Shown one piece after another: positions 17,207-26,352 of a DNA stretch of 64,000 bases (within the stretch, counting starts at the first letter, position 1; every line of letters begins with the position of its first letter). This DNA is from Rhodobacter capsulatus (lineage in GTDB: Bacteria; Pseudomonadota; Alphaproteobacteria; Rhodobacterales; Rhodobacteraceae): positions 48,383 through 112,382 of the forward strand of contig NZ_QKZO01000009.1 in the NCBI RefSeq assembly GCF_003254295.1, read 5' to 3'. The notes under the pieces were generated by a model. The model saw only the letters and a program-made list of their open reading frames with translations. It was not told the origin of the DNA and did not search any database. Made by a program: the position numbers and the translations under genes.

Positions 17207-18301
17207 ATGATTCCGACACCCTTCTACCTGATCGACGAGACGGCGCTTTTGCAGAACCTGCAAAAGATCGACCTGTTGCGCGAAGCCTCGGGGGCCAAGG
17301 CGCTTTTGGCGCTGAAATGTTTCGCCACCTGGTCGGCCTTCGACATCATGCGCCCGCATCTGGATGGCACGACGTCGTCGTCGCTTTACGAGCTGCGGCT
17401 GGGGCGCGAGAAATTCGGCAAGGAAACCCATGCCTATTCGGTAGCCTGGTCGGATCGCGAGATCGACGCGGCCTGTTCTTATGCCGACAAGATCATCTTC
17501 AATTCGGTCGGCCAGCTGACCCGCTTTGCCGAACCCTCGCAGGACATCCAGCGCGGGGTGCGGCTGAACCCGCGCTTCTCGACCTCGGGTTTCGACCTGG
17601 CCGATCCGGCGCGGCCGTTCTCGCGGCTGGGCGAATGGGACGTGACGAAGCTTTTGGGCGTTGCCGATCTGATCTCCGGTGTGATGATCCATTACAACTG
17701 CGAGAACCGCGATTTCGCGCTGTTCGATGAGCAGCTGGGCCGGATCGAGCGGGAATTTGCGCCGCTGCTGGAAAAGCTGGACTGGGTTTCACTGGGCGGC
17801 GGCATCCATTTCACCGGCGAGGGCTATCCGCTGGAAGAATTGGCGCAGCGGCTGAAAGCCTTCTCGGATCGGTTCGGGGTGCAGGTCTATCTGGAACCCG
17901 GGGAAGCCTCGATCACCAAATCGACGACGCTTGAGGTCACGGTTCTCGATCTGCTCGACAACGGCAAGCAACTGGCCATCGTCGACAGCTCGATCGAAGC
18001 CCATATGCTCGATCTGCTGATCTATCGCGAAAGCGCGAAGCTGCCGCAGGAGGGCGACCACGCCTATCAGATCTGCGGCAAATCCTGCCTTGCGGGCGAC
18101 ATTTTCGGCGAGGCACGCTTCCCTGCGCCCTTGAAAGTGGGCGACCGCATTTCCGTGGCCGATGCCGCGGGCTACACCATGGTGAAGAAGAACTGGTTCA
18201 ACGGCGTCAACATGCCCTCGATCGCGATCAAGCGCGCTTCGGGCCAGATCGATCTGATCCGCGAGTTCACCTATGAGGATTACCTCTCATCCCTGTCCTG
18301 A
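17207..18301 (+). CDS. nspC: Carboxynorspermidine / carboxyspermidine decarboxylase
   Basis: A 364-residue PLP enzyme of the alanine-racemase-fold decarboxylases. The PLP lysine is Lys37 in LLALKCFATWS, as in NspC. GGGIHFTGEGYP, YLEPGEA and the C-terminal CLAGDIFGEA motif carry the other cofactor and substrate residues. It decarboxylates carboxy(nor)spermidine to (nor)spermidine. The next gene encodes the dehydrogenase that makes its substrate, so the pair forms the aspartate-semialdehyde-dependent spermidine route. An upstream ATG-free frame extends into the previous gene and is ignored. Confidence 0.9.
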   Translation: MIPTPFYLIDETALLQNLQKIDLLREASGAKALLALKCFATWSAFDIMRPHLDGTTSSSLYELRLGREKFGKETHAYSVAWSDREIDAACSYADKIIFNSVGQLTRFAEPSQDIQRGVRLNPRFSTSGFDLADPARPFSRLGEWDVTKLLGVADLISGVMIHYNCENRDFALFDEQLGRIEREFAPLLEKLDWVSLGGGIHFTGEGYPLEELAQRLKAFSDRFGVQVYLEPGEASITKSTTLEVTVLDLLDNGKQLAIVDSSIEAHMLDLLIYRESAKLPQEGDHAYQICGKSCLAGDIFGEARFPAPLKVGDRISVADAAGYTMVKKNWFNGVNMPSIAIKRASGQIDLIREFTYEDYLSSLS

Positions 18302-18347
18302 GGGGCTGATCGCCCCCTTCCCTGTCTCGTGAAAGGAGCCAGAAGAA

Positions 18348-19583
18348 GTGAAGAAGAACGTGCTTATCATCGGTGCCGGTGGCGTCGCGCAGGTGGTTGC
18401 CCACAAATGCGCGCAACACAACGACATTCTGGGTGACCTGCACATCGCATCGCGCACAGCCGCGAAATGCGACGCCATCATCGCCTCGGTGCATGCGAAG
18501 AACGCGATGAAGGTGCAAGGCACGTTCAAGGCCCATGCCGTCGATGCGATGGACACGGCGGCGGTGGCGGATCTGATCCGCGAAACCGGTGCGCAGATCG
18601 TCATCAACGTCGGCTCCTCCTTCGTCAACATGACGGTCTTGCAGGCCTGCATCGAAACCGGCGTCGCCTATATGGACACGGCGATCCACGAAGACCCGAA
18701 GAAGATCTGCGAAACCCCGCCGTGGTATGGCAACTACGAATGGCGCCGCCGCGAGGCCTGCAAGGCCGCCGGTGTCACCGCCATTCTGGGCGTCGGCTTC
18801 GATCCGGGCGTGGTGAATGCCTATGCCCGTCTGGCCGAGGAAGAGTTCCTCGACACGATCGAGAGCATCGACATCGTCGATATCAACGCCGGATCGCACG
18901 GGCGCTGGTTCGCGACCAACTTCGACCCCGAGATCAACTTCCGCGAATTCACCGGCACGGTCTATTCCTGGCAAAAGGGCGCCTGGCAGACGAACACCAT
19001 GTTCGAAGTGGGCAAGGAATGGGATCTGCCGGTGGTGGGCACGCAGAAAGCCTATCTCACCGGCCATGACGAGGTGCATTCGCTCTCGGCCCGGTATCCG
19101 CAGGCGGATGTGCGCTTCTGGATGGGCTTTGGCGATCATTACATCAACGTCTTCACCGTGCTGAAGAATCTGGGCCTGCTCTCGGAAAAGCCGGTGAAAA
19201 CCGCCGAGGGGCAGGAGGTGATCCCGCTCAAGGTGGTGAAAGCCGTGCTGCCCGATCCGGCCAGCCTTGCGCCCGATTATGTGGGCAAGACCTGCATCGG
19301 CGACGTGATCCGCGGCACGAAAGACGGCAAACCGGCCGAGGTCTTCATCTACAACGTCGCCGACCACAAGGAAGCCTTCGAAGAGGTGGGGAGCCAAGGC
19401 ATTTCCTACACCGCGGGCGTGCCGCCGGTCGCCGCCGCGATCCTGATCGCCAAGGGCATCTGGGACGTCGGCCAGATGGCCAATGTCGAAGAGCTGCCGC
19501 CGCGGCCCTTCCTCGAACTTCTGGGCGAGATGGGCCTGCCGAACCGGGTCATCGACGCCAGCGGGCAAGACCGGCCTATCTGA
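18348..19583 (+). CDS. Carboxynorspermidine / carboxyspermidine dehydrogenase (saccharopine dehydrogenase family)
   Basis: A 411-residue protein starting at GTG 18348 with AAAGGAG about 10 nt upstream. The N-terminal NAD(P)-binding motif VLIIGAGGVAQVVAH spans 5-19. Segments VINVGSSFVNMTVLQACIE and GVGFDPGVVNAYARLA are typical of the saccharopine dehydrogenase-like carboxynorspermidine synthase. It condenses aspartate semialdehyde with putrescine or diaminopropane and reduces the product. It lies 46 bp after the decarboxylase, in reversed reaction order, and is followed by a terminator. Confidence 0.88.
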   Translation: MKKNVLIIGAGGVAQVVAHKCAQHNDILGDLHIASRTAAKCDAIIASVHAKNAMKVQGTFKAHAVDAMDTAAVADLIRETGAQIVINVGSSFVNMTVLQACIETGVAYMDTAIHEDPKKICETPPWYGNYEWRRREACKAAGVTAILGVGFDPGVVNAYARLAEEEFLDTIESIDIVDINAGSHGRWFATNFDPEINFREFTGTVYSWQKGAWQTNTMFEVGKEWDLPVVGTQKAYLTGHDEVHSLSARYPQADVRFWMGFGDHYINVFTVLKNLGLLSEKPVKTAEGQEVIPLKVVKAVLPDPASLAPDYVGKTCIGDVIRGTKDGKPAEVFIYNVADHKEAFEEVGSQGISYTAGVPPVAAAILIAKGIWDVGQMANVEELPPRPFLELLGEMGLPNRVIDASGQDRPI

Positions 19584-19605
19584 GCCCCCCGACCAGATCG
19601 AAGAC

Positions 19606-19634
19606 ACCCCGGGCCGCATCGGTCCGGGGTTTTG
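19606..19634 (+). terminator. Terminator of the polyamine operon
   Basis: ACCCCGG (19606-19612) and CCGGGGT (19624-19630) form a hairpin that runs into TTTT, 22 bp after the stop codon. Confidence 0.85.
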
Positions 19635-19652
19635 CTTTCCCCCCTTGGCCCC

Positions 19653-19681
19653 TTGAGATACGGGCGAAAACGCACTAGACC
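19653..19681 (+). promoter_or_regulatory. Putative argG promoter
   Basis: TTGAGA (19653-19658), a 17-bp spacer and TAGACC (19676-19681), 30 bp before the start codon. Consistent with the housekeeping sigma factor. Confidence 0.5.
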
Positions 19682-19711
19682 CGCGCGAAACCGCAGTTCC
19701 GGAGGCTCCTC

Positions 19712-20941
19712 ATGTCTGCTCCCAAGAAAGTCGTGCTTGCCTATTCGGGCGGCCTCGACACCTCGATCATCCTGAAATGGCTGCAGACCGAATACGGCTG
19801 CGAGGTCATCACCTTCACCGCCGATCTGGGGCAGGGCGAAGAGCTGGAACCGGCCCGCGCCAAGGCCGAGCTGATGGGGATCAAAAAGGAAAACATCCAC
19901 ATCGTCGACGTGCGCGAGGAATTCGTGCGCGACTTCGTCTTCCCGATGTTCCGGGCCAATGCGCTGTATGAGGGGCTTTATCTGCTCGGCACCTCGATCG
20001 CGCGGCCGCTGATCTCGAAACATCTGGTCGAGATCGCGCAAAAGCACGGCGCCGATGCGGTGGCGCATGGCGCGACCGGCAAGGGCAACGATCAGGTGCG
20101 CTTCGAACTGTCGGCGGCGGCGCTCGACCCGTCGATCCGGGTGATCGCGCCCTGGCGGCTGTGGGATCTGACCTCGCGCACGAAGCTTCTGGAATTCGCC
20201 GAAGCGAACCAGATCCCGATCGCCAAGGACAAGCGCGGCGAGGCGCCCTTCTCGGTCGATGCGAACCTGTTGCACACTTCGTCGGAAGGCCGCGTGCTGG
20301 AAGACCCGGCGCAGGAATTCCCGAACTACGTGCTGCAGCGCGTCGTGCCGGTCGAAGAGGCCCCGGATCAGGCCGAGATGGTGGAAATCACCTTCGAGCG
20401 CGGCGATGCCGTCGCGATCAACGGCGAGGCGATGTCGCCCGCGACGATCCTGGCGAAGCTGAATGATCTGGGCGGCAAGCATGGCGTCGGCGTGCTGGAT
20501 CTGGTGGAAAACCGCTTCGTCGGCATGAAATCGCGCGGTGTCTATGAAACCCCCGGCGGCACGATCCTGCTGGAGGCCCACCGCGGCATCGAGCAGATCA
20601 CGCTGGATGCGGGCGCCGGTCACCTCAAGGACAGCATCATGCCGCGCTATGCGGAGCTGATCTACAACGGCTTCTGGTTCAGCCCCGAACGCGAGGCGCT
20701 GCAGGCGCTGATCGACAAGACGCAGGAGCATGTCTCGGGCACGGTGCGGGTCAAGCTTTACAAGGGCAAGGCCTCGACCGTCGCGCGCTGGTCGGATCAC
20801 AGCCTTTACAGCGAAAAGCACGTCACCTTCGAGGAAGACGCGGGCGCCTACGATCAAAAGGACGCGGCGGGCTTCATTCGTCTGAACGCGCTGCGGCTGC
20901 GCCTGATTGCCACCCGCAACGCGCGCGTGGCGAAGAAATGA
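19712..20941 (+). CDS. argG: Argininosuccinate synthase
   Basis: A 409-residue cytoplasmic ATP-dependent ligase joining citrulline and aspartate in arginine synthesis. The pyrophosphatase P-loop AYSGGLDTS is at 10-18. [13 protein letters not shown] (citrulline/aspartate site) and GRVLEDP are present. Length and content match bacterial ArgG. A GGAGG site precedes ATG 19712. The stop overlaps the mogA start (ATGA). It has its own terminator-bounded promoter region after the polyamine genes. Confidence 0.96.
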   Translation: MSAPKKVVLAYSGGLDTSIILKWLQTEYGCEVITFTADLGQGEELEPARAKAELMGIKKENIHIVDVREEFVRDFVFPMFRANALYEGLYLLGTSIARPLISKHLVEIAQKHGADAVAHGATGKGNDQVRFELSAAALDPSIRVIAPWRLWDLTSRTKLLEFAEANQIPIAKDKRGEAPFSVDANLLHTSSEGRVLEDPAQEFPNYVLQRVVPVEEAPDQAEMVEITFERGDAVAINGEAMSPATILAKLNDLGGKHGVGVLDLVENRFVGMKSRGVYETPGGTILLEAHRGIEQITLDAGAGHLKDSIMPRYAELIYNGFWFSPEREALQALIDKTQEHVSGTVRVKLYKGKASTVARWSDHSLYSEKHVTFEEDAGAYDQKDAAGFIRLNALRLRLIATRNARVAKK

Positions 20942-21465
20942 CCGCACGGGTTGCCATCGTCACCGTCTCTGACCGCGCCTCGCGCGGGGAGTATGAGGAC
21001 AGGGGCGGGCCGGGCTGCGAGGACTGGCTGAGGGGTGTCGTCACGACACCCCTTTCCATTTCCCGGGTGATCATCCCGGACGGCCGCGACAGCGTCGCCG
21101 ATTGCCTGCGCGGCTTCGTGACCGAGGGCGTCGATCTGATCCTGGTCACCGGCGGCACCGGCCCCGCGCCGCGCGACGAGACGCCCGAAGGCGCGGCGCA
21201 GGTGATCGAAAAGGAGCTGGCCGGTTTCGGCGAGGAGATGCGCCGGGCAAGCCTGCTCGAGGTGCCGACGGCGATCCTGTCGCGGCAGACGGCGGGGATT
21301 GCGGGCAAGAGCCTGATCCTCACGCTCCCGGGCAACCCGCGCGCGATTGCGACCTGTCTGAATGCGGTCTTTGCCGCGGTGCCCTATTGCCTTGATCTGA
21401 TCGGGGCGGGGCATATCGACACCGATCCGGCAAAGATCGCGGCCTTTCGCCCGAAGATGACGTAA
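20938..21465 (+). CDS. mogA: Molybdopterin adenylyltransferase (MogA/MoaB family)
   Basis: A 175-residue MoCF-domain protein that adenylates molybdopterin before molybdenum insertion. The family signature is [16 protein letters not shown], followed by [10 protein letters not shown] near the C-terminus. The N-terminus [19 protein letters not shown] is the typical MogA form. It overlaps argG by 4 nt, so it is translated from the argG mRNA. A large palindrome follows 4 nt after the stop. Confidence 0.9.
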   Translation: MTARVAIVTVSDRASRGEYEDRGGPGCEDWLRGVVTTPLSISRVIIPDGRDSVADCLRGFVTEGVDLILVTGGTGPAPRDETPEGAAQVIEKELAGFGEEMRRASLLEVPTAILSRQTAGIAGKSLILTLPGNPRAIATCLNAVFAAVPYCLDLIGAGHIDTDPAKIAAFRPKMT

Positions 21466-21468
21466 GAA

Positions 21469-21584
21469 GGGGGCGCTGCCCCCTCTGGCTTCGCCATTCA
21501 CCCCCGGGATATTTGAGGCAAGATGAAACAAGCCTCTTTCATCTTGCCTCAAATATCCCGGGGGTCTGGGGGCAGCGCCCCCAG
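21469..21584. repeat. Large nested palindrome, TATTTGAGGCAAG type
   Basis: Inner arms at 21501-21528 and 21537-21564 are a perfect 28-bp inverted repeat (core ATATTTGAGGCAAGATGAAA) with an 8-nt loop. Outer arms GGGGGCGCTGCCCCC (21469-21483) and its complement (21568-21582) enclose them. The whole 115-bp cruciform fills the gap between convergent mogA and ubiG, so it probably ends both transcripts. Confidence 0.93.
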
Positions 21585-21586
21585 CC

Positions 21587-22330
21587 TTAGCGTTTCACGC
21601 AGGCGGCGGCGTAGTTCACGCTGAGGTCACGCGACGACAGTGACCAGCTCCAGCCCAAGGGATTGAACACCATTCCCTTGCGGTCGATCGGATCAAGCCC
21701 CGCCTTGCGCATCAGCTCGTAAAGCTCGTCCGGCGTCACGAATTTCGACCAGTCATGCGTGCCCACCGGCAGCCAGCGCATCACCCGCTCGGCGCCGAAG
21801 ATCGCCATGACATAGCTTTTCGGGTTGCGGTTCAGCGTCGACATGATCATCAGCCCGCCCGATTTGAGCAAAGCCGCGCAGGTGTCGGTGAAGCCTTGCG
21901 TATCGGCGACATGTTCGATGATCTCCATCGCCAGCACGATGTCGAAGCGCTCGCCCGCCGCCGCCAGATCCTCGGCGGCGCAGTTGCGGTAATCGATCGT
22001 CAGGCCGGATTGCTCGGCATGGAGTTTCGCCACCGGAATGTTCTTGGGCGCGGCATCGGCGCCGACCACGGTCGCGCCCAGCCGCGCCATCGGTTCCGCC
22101 AGAAGCCCGCCGCCGCAGCCGATATCCAGAAGCCGCAGCCCCTCGAAGGGCTTGGGCGCGCGCAGATCGCGGCCGAACTGCGCCGCAATCTGGGTGGTGA
22201 TATAGTCCAGACGGCAGGGGTTCAGCATGTGCAGCGGCTTGAACTTGCCGTTCGGGTCCCACCACTCGGCCGCCATCGCCTCGAATTTCGCCACCTCGGC
22301 GGGGTCGATTGTCTTCCTTGCGGTTTCCAT
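21587..22330 (-). CDS. ubiG: Ubiquinone biosynthesis O-methyltransferase
   Basis: A 247-residue SAM methyltransferase performing both O-methylations in ubiquinone synthesis. The N-terminus has the UbiG signature [19 protein letters not shown] then [12 protein letters not shown]. The SAM motif [16 protein letters not shown] and the [14 protein letters not shown] segment are present. It starts with ATG 22330 after a GGAGGATGGC stretch. It is divergent from the peptidase, with 69 bp between starts. Confidence 0.94.
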   Translation of the reverse strand: METARKTIDPAEVAKFEAMAAEWWDPNGKFKPLHMLNPCRLDYITTQIAAQFGRDLRAPKPFEGLRLLDIGCGGGLLAEPMARLGATVVGADAAPKNIPVAKLHAEQSGLTIDYRNCAAEDLAAAGERFDIVLAMEIIEHVADTQGFTDTCAALLKSGGLMIMSTLNRNPKSYVMAIFGAERVMRWLPVGTHDWSKFVTPDELYELMRKAGLDPIDRKGMVFNPLGWSWSLSSRDLSVNYAAACVKR

Positions 22331-22399
22331 GCCATCCTCCGGTCAACTTTTGGGTTGCGCCCCATGGCGGGGGCGGTCGAGCCGTTATATAGTGCAGTC

Positions 22400-23371
22400 A
22401 TGGACAAGAACGCAGGGCAAAAGCGCACGGCAAGCGCCTTTCTCTATCCGCCGGTCGAGCCTTTCGATCAGCGGATGATCGACGTCGGTTTCGGCCATCA
22501 GATCTATGTCGAGCAATCGGGCAATCCGCGCGGGCGGCCGGTCGTGGTCTGTCACGGCGGCCCGGGGGGCGGCTGCAGCCCGGCGATGCGGCGCTATTTC
22601 GACCCGCGGCATTACCGCATCGTGCTGTTTGACCAGCGCGGCTGCGGGCTGTCGAAGCCGCATGCCTCGGTGGGCCACAACACCACCTGGGATCTGATCG
22701 CCGACATGGAGCGGATCCGCACCGAGCTGGGCATTTCCTCCTGGATCGTCTTTGGCGGCAGCTGGGGGGCGACGCTGTCGCTGCTTTACGCCCAGACCTA
22801 TCCCGACCGGGTCGAGGCGCTGGTGCTGCGCGGCGTGTTCCTGGCGCTGAAATCGGAGCTTGATTGGTTCTATGGCGGCGGCGCCGGGCAGTTCTTCCCG
22901 GATCTGTGGACGCAGTTCATCGCCCCCATCCCCGAGGGCGAGCGCGGCGATCTGATCGCCGCCTATCACAAGCGGCTGTTTTCCGGCGATTACCTGCAGG
23001 AGGCCCGCTTTGCCCGACATTGGGCGATGTGGGAAAATGCGCTCGCCTCGGTCGATTACGACGGCTTCCCGGGCGAATCGCCGCCCGATTACGCCCATGC
23101 CTTCGCGCGGCTGGAAAACCACTTCTTCCTGAACCGCGCCTTCCTTGAGGTTGATGGCCAGATCCTGCGCGACCGTCCGCTGATCGAACATATCCCGACG
23201 GTGATCGTGCAGGGGCGGATGGACATGATCTGCCCGCCGATCTCGGCCTGGCGGCTGGCGCATGGCTGGAAGACATGCGAGCTGCGCCTCGTGCCCGCCG
23301 CGGGCCATGCGCTCAGCGAGCCCGGGATCACCGCCGGCCTTGTCGCGGTGATGGACCGGATGCGGGGCTGA
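22400..23371 (+). CDS. pip: Prolyl iminopeptidase
   Basis: A 323-residue alpha/beta-hydrolase of peptidase family S33, removing N-terminal proline from peptides in the cytoplasm. The oxyanion motif HGGPGGG is near 51-57, nucleophile Ser121 is in [10 protein letters not shown], the acid is in GRMDMICP, and the catalytic histidine is in [10 protein letters not shown]. The [13 protein letters not shown] and [14 protein letters not shown] segments are diagnostic of proline iminopeptidases. ATG 22400 gives the standard N-terminus; the open frame further upstream is antisense to ubiG. Confidence 0.93.
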   Translation: MDKNAGQKRTASAFLYPPVEPFDQRMIDVGFGHQIYVEQSGNPRGRPVVVCHGGPGGGCSPAMRRYFDPRHYRIVLFDQRGCGLSKPHASVGHNTTWDLIADMERIRTELGISSWIVFGGSWGATLSLLYAQTYPDRVEALVLRGVFLALKSELDWFYGGGAGQFFPDLWTQFIAPIPEGERGDLIAAYHKRLFSGDYLQEARFARHWAMWENALASVDYDGFPGESPPDYAHAFARLENHFFLNRAFLEVDGQILRDRPLIEHIPTVIVQGRMDMICPPISAWRLAHGWKTCELRLVPAAGHALSEPGITAGLVAVMDRMRG

Positions 23372-23384
23372 GCCCAGAGAAAGC

Positions 23385-23413
23385 TTGCAACATGAGGGCG
23401 ATTCGCCTATACG
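23385..23413 (+). promoter_or_regulatory. Putative promoter of rimP-nusA-ylxR-infB
   Basis: TTGCAA (23385-23390), a 17-bp spacer and TATACG (23408-23413). Transcription would start near 23420, giving a roughly 90-nt leader. Confidence 0.5.
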
Positions 23414-23430
23414 CAATGCAACAGCGGCGT

Positions 23431-23491
23431 TTCAGGGTCCAAACCTGAAGCCCACCGGATCCATGTCACGGGCCGCTCGGGCCCGTTTTTT
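23431..23491 (+). promoter_or_regulatory. Two-hairpin leader with intrinsic terminator (possible attenuator)
   Basis: A first small hairpin pairs TTCAGG (23431-23436) with CCTGAA (23444-23449). A second, ACGGGCC-loop-GGCCCGT (23468-23486), is followed by six T and ends 17 nt before the rimP start codon. A terminator inside the leader suggests regulated read-through; it could instead end transcription from upstream. Confidence 0.6.
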
Positions 23492-23507
23492 GTTTTCAGG
23501 GATCGGA

Positions 23508-24107
23508 ATGACCGACCTCATCGCCAAGACCGGTATCGACCGGCGTATCGCCGACATCGTCGGCCCCACCATCGAAGGCCTCGGCTTCGAGCTGGTCCGC
23601 ATCCGCATGCAGGGCGGACGGCATCCGCTGTTGCAGATCATGGCCGACCGGCCCGAGGGCGGGATCGACGTCGACGATTGCGGCGCGATCTCGACCGCGG
23701 TTTCCGCCGTGCTCGACGTCGAAGACCCGATCGAGGAAAAATACACGCTGGAAGTGTCTTCGCCCGGGATCGACCGTCCGCTGACCCGGATGAAGGATTT
23801 CGACGTCTGGGAGGGCTACGAGGCCCGGATCGAGACCGACGAACAGATCGACGGGCGCAAGCGTTTCAAGGGCATCCTGCGCGGCACCGAAGCCGATGAA
23901 GTGCTGATCGAGATCGAAAACCAGGGCGAACAGGTCACCATCGGCCTGAAATTCGACTGGCTTGCCGATGCGAAGCTGATCCTGACCGACGAGCTGATCG
24001 CCGAGATGCTGCGCCAGCGCAAAGCGGCGGGCATCATTGACGAAGACCAGTTCGACGAGATCCAAACCGAAGACGACGACCAGACTTCCCCCGACGAGGA
24101 GACCTGA
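23508..24107 (+). CDS. rimP: Ribosome maturation factor RimP
   Basis: A 199-residue RimP, which assists 30S subunit assembly. The two-domain pattern is present: an N-terminal [20 protein letters not shown] and central [20 protein letters not shown] with [15 protein letters not shown], then a C-terminal Sm-like barrel. An acidic tail rich in Asp/Glu extends past the usual end (residues 178-199). ATG 23508 is used because the family start lies there; an upstream ATG lies inside the leader. It is 3 bp before nusA. Confidence 0.94.
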   Translation: MTDLIAKTGIDRRIADIVGPTIEGLGFELVRIRMQGGRHPLLQIMADRPEGGIDVDDCGAISTAVSAVLDVEDPIEEKYTLEVSSPGIDRPLTRMKDFDVWEGYEARIETDEQIDGRKRFKGILRGTEADEVLIEIENQGEQVTIGLKFDWLADAKLILTDELIAEMLRQRKAAGIIDEDQFDEIQTEDDDQTSPDEET

Positions 24108-24110
24108 CAG

Positions 24111-25592
24111 ATGGCAATCACCTCTGCCAACCAGCTCGAGCTTTTGCAGACCGCCGAGGCGGTGGCCCGCGAGAAGATGATCGACCCCGATCTGGTGATC
24201 CAGGCGATGGAAGACAGTCTCGCCCGGGCGGCGAAGTCGCGCTATGGCTCGGAAATGGACATCCGCGTGAAGATCGACCGCAAGACCGGTCGCGCCAGCT
24301 TCACCCGGGTCCGCACCGTCGTCGAAGATGAGGCCGTCGAGAATTACCAGGCGCAGCTGACCGTTGCGCAGGCGAAGCAATACAAGACCAATCCGCAGCT
24401 CGGCGACGAGATCGTCGACGAGGTTCCCCCGGTCGATCTGGGCCGGATCGCGGCGCAATCGGCGAAACAGGTGATCTTGCAGAAGGTCCGCGAGGCCGAG
24501 CGCGATCGTCAATATGACGAATTCAAGGATCGCAAGGGCACGATCCTCAACGGCGTCGTCAAGCGCGAGGAATACGGCAACATCATCGTCGACATCGGTC
24601 GCGGCGAGGCCATCCTGCGCCGCAACGAAAAGATCGGCCGTGAAAGCTATCGCCCGAACGACCGCATCCGCGCCTATGTCAAGGACGTCCGCCGCGAGAC
24701 CCGGGGCCCGCAGGTCTTCCTGAGCCGCACCGATCCGCAGTTCATGGCGGAACTGTTCAAGATGGAAGTGCCGGAGATTTATGACGGCATCATCGAGATC
24801 AAGGCCGTGGCCCGTGACCCGGGGTCGCGCGCGAAGATCGCGGTGATCTCGAACGACAATTCGATCGACCCGGTCGGCGCCTGTGTCGGTATGCGCGGGA
24901 GCCGCGTGCAGGCCGTGGTGGGCGAGCTGCAGGGCGAAAAGATCGACATCATTCCGTGGAACGCCGATGCGGCCACTTTCCTTGTGAACGCGCTGCAACC
25001 GGCCGAAGTCGCCAAGGTGGTGATCGACGAGGAAGCGGGCAAGATCGAAGTGGTGGTGCCCGATGAGCAGCTGTCGCTGGCCATCGGCCGTCGCGGGCAG
25101 AACGTGCGGCTGGCCAGCCAGCTCACCGGTCTTGATATCGACATCCTGACCGAGGCCGAGGAATCGTCGCGTCGTCAGGCCGAATTCGCCGAGCGGACCA
25201 AGCTCTTTGTTGATGCGCTGGATCTGGACGAATTCTTTGCCCAGCTGCTGGTCGCCGAGGGCTTCACCAATCTGGAAGAAGTCGCCTATGTCGATCTGGA
25301 TGAGCTGCTGTCGATCGAAGGTGTCGATGACGGCACCGCCGAGGAATTGCAGGCCCGCGCCCGCGACTATATCGAGGCGCAGAACGCCAAGGCGATCGCC
25401 GCGGCCAAGGAACTGGGCGTCGAGGACTCGCTGTTCAATTTCGAAGGCCTGACGCCGCAGATGATCGAGGCGCTGGCCAAGGACGACGTCAAGACGCTGG
25501 AAGATTTCGCCACCTGCGCCGACTGGGAACTGGCTGGCGGCTGGACCACGGTGAACGGCGCCCGCGTCAAGGACGAAGGCATTCTCGAGTAA
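24111..25592 (+). CDS. nusA: Transcription termination/antitermination factor NusA (apparently truncated by in-frame TAA)
   Basis: A 493-residue NusA: N-terminal RNA-polymerase-binding domain (1-125), S1 domain (about 134-200), two KH domains (KH1 with [19 protein letters not shown]2 with [15 protein letters not shown]), and two C-terminal acidic helical repeats. It acts with RNA polymerase in pausing, termination and antitermination. The stop TAA (25590-25592) is followed in the same frame by 42 sense codons that look like the usual alphaproteobacterial C-terminal tail. The gene therefore looks shortened by one nonsense codon. All core domains are intact, so function is probably retained. 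Confidence 0.9.
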   Translation: MAITSANQLELLQTAEAVAREKMIDPDLVIQAMEDSLARAAKSRYGSEMDIRVKIDRKTGRASFTRVRTVVEDEAVENYQAQLTVAQAKQYKTNPQLGDEIVDEVPPVDLGRIAAQSAKQVILQKVREAERDRQYDEFKDRKGTILNGVVKREEYGNIIVDIGRGEAILRRNEKIGRESYRPNDRIRAYVKDVRRETRGPQVFLSRTDPQFMAELFKMEVPEIYDGIIEIKAVARDPGSRAKIAVISNDNSIDPVGACVGMRGSRVQAVVGELQGEKIDIIPWNADAATFLVNALQPAEVAKVVIDEEAGKIEVVVPDEQLSLAIGRRGQNVRLASQLTGLDIDILTEAEESSRRQAEFAERTKLFVDALDLDEFFAQLLVAEGFTNLEEVAYVDLDELLSIEGVDDGTAEELQARARDYIEAQNAKAIAAAKELGVEDSLFNFEGLTPQMIEALAKDDVKTLEDFATCADWELAGGWTTVNGARVKDEGILE

Positions 25593-25598
25593 TTCGGC

Positions 25599-25721
25599 AT
25601 GAGCCTCGAAGATGCGCAAAAGCTGATCATGACGGCGCGGATCCAGCTGGGCTGGGTCGATATTTCGGAACTTGAAGCCGAAGACGCGACCGACACCGAC
25701 GAAGACGAAACCGAGGAATGA
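25599..25721 (+). pseudogene. Detached C-terminal tail of NusA (40 codons)
   Basis: It reads MSLEDAQKLIMTARI then LGWVDIS and a Glu/Asp-rich end. It is in the nusA frame, six bases after the nusA stop, with only the TAA separating them. The segment resembles the last NusA helix plus acidic tail seen in relatives. It has its own ATG but no strong ribosome site; translation could occur by re-initiation or stop read-through. It ends one base before the ylxR start. A sequencing error is the main alternative. Confidence 0.7.
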
Positions 25722-25722
25722 G

Positions 25723-26352
25723 ATGAGCCGCGGCGGCAAGGACAAGGACAGCGAAGACCCCGAACGGCGCTGCATCGTCACCGGCGATGTCGGGCCGAAG
25801 GTTGGCCTTGTGCGGTTCGTCCTTGGCCCCGACGGCATGATCTACCCGGATCTGGCCGAAAAGCTTCCCGGCCGGGGCATCTGGGTGACTTCGGACCGCG
25901 CCGTGCTGGAAAAGGCGGTCGCGAAGGGGCTCTTTGCCCGCGCCGCAAGGTCGCAGGTGAAGCTGCCCGAAGACCTGTGTCAGCTGGTTGAAGACGGGCT
26001 GGCGCAGCGGGTGGTCGAGCTGCTATCCTTGAGCCGGAAGACCGGACATGCGGTCTGCGGCTTCGAAAAGGTCAAGGGCTGGCTGGCGGATGGCAAGGCG
26101 AGGGTGCTGTTTCAGGCCTCGGACGGATCGGAACGCGGCAAGGGCAAGCTCTGGACACCGCCCGGCGGGCGCTGGTTCGGCTGCCTGACGGCCTCGGAAA
26201 TGGGTTTGGCTTTTGGCCGCGACCATGCCATACACGGCGCGCTTGCGGCTGGGGGACTCACCCCGCGTGTAATCAGAGAAGCGGCAAGGCTTGCAGGTTT
26301 GCGCAAGCAGGACGGCGGCGATACCGCCATGAAGGATACGAAGACGGCATGA
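25723..26352 (+). CDS. YlxR family RNA-binding protein with C-terminal L7Ae-like domain
   Basis: A 209-residue protein between nusA and infB. The N-terminal DUF448/YlxR fold shows [24 protein letters not shown] and [12 protein letters not shown]. The second half ([40 protein letters not shown]) is an L7Ae-like RNA-binding segment. Family members bind RNA and may link transcription and translation. Start 25723 has GAGGA 8 nt upstream; an earlier in-frame ATG lies in the NusA tail. It overlaps infB by ATGA. Confidence 0.88.
   Translation: MSRGGKDKDSEDPERRCIVTGDVGPKVGLVRFVLGPDGMIYPDLAEKLPGRGIWVTSDRAVLEKAVAKGLFARAARSQVKLPEDLCQLVEDGLAQRVVELLSLSRKTGHAVCGFEKVKGWLADGKARVLFQASDGSERGKGKLWTPPGGRWFGCLTASEMGLAFGRDHAIHGALAAGGLTPRVIREAARLAGLRKQDGGDTAMKDTKTA

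Noticed and set aside
23391-23447. An 18-codon leader peptide frame before rimP
   Set aside because: It overlaps the -10 region of the predicted promoter and lacks a ribosome site or a run of regulatory codons.
23496-25838. A 780-codon minus-strand open frame opposite rimP and nusA (and a similar 886-codon one opposite infB)
   Set aside because: Such antisense frames are common in GC-rich DNA. The translation is repetitive in His/Asp/Arg/Leu with no domain, and the plus-strand genes are certain.
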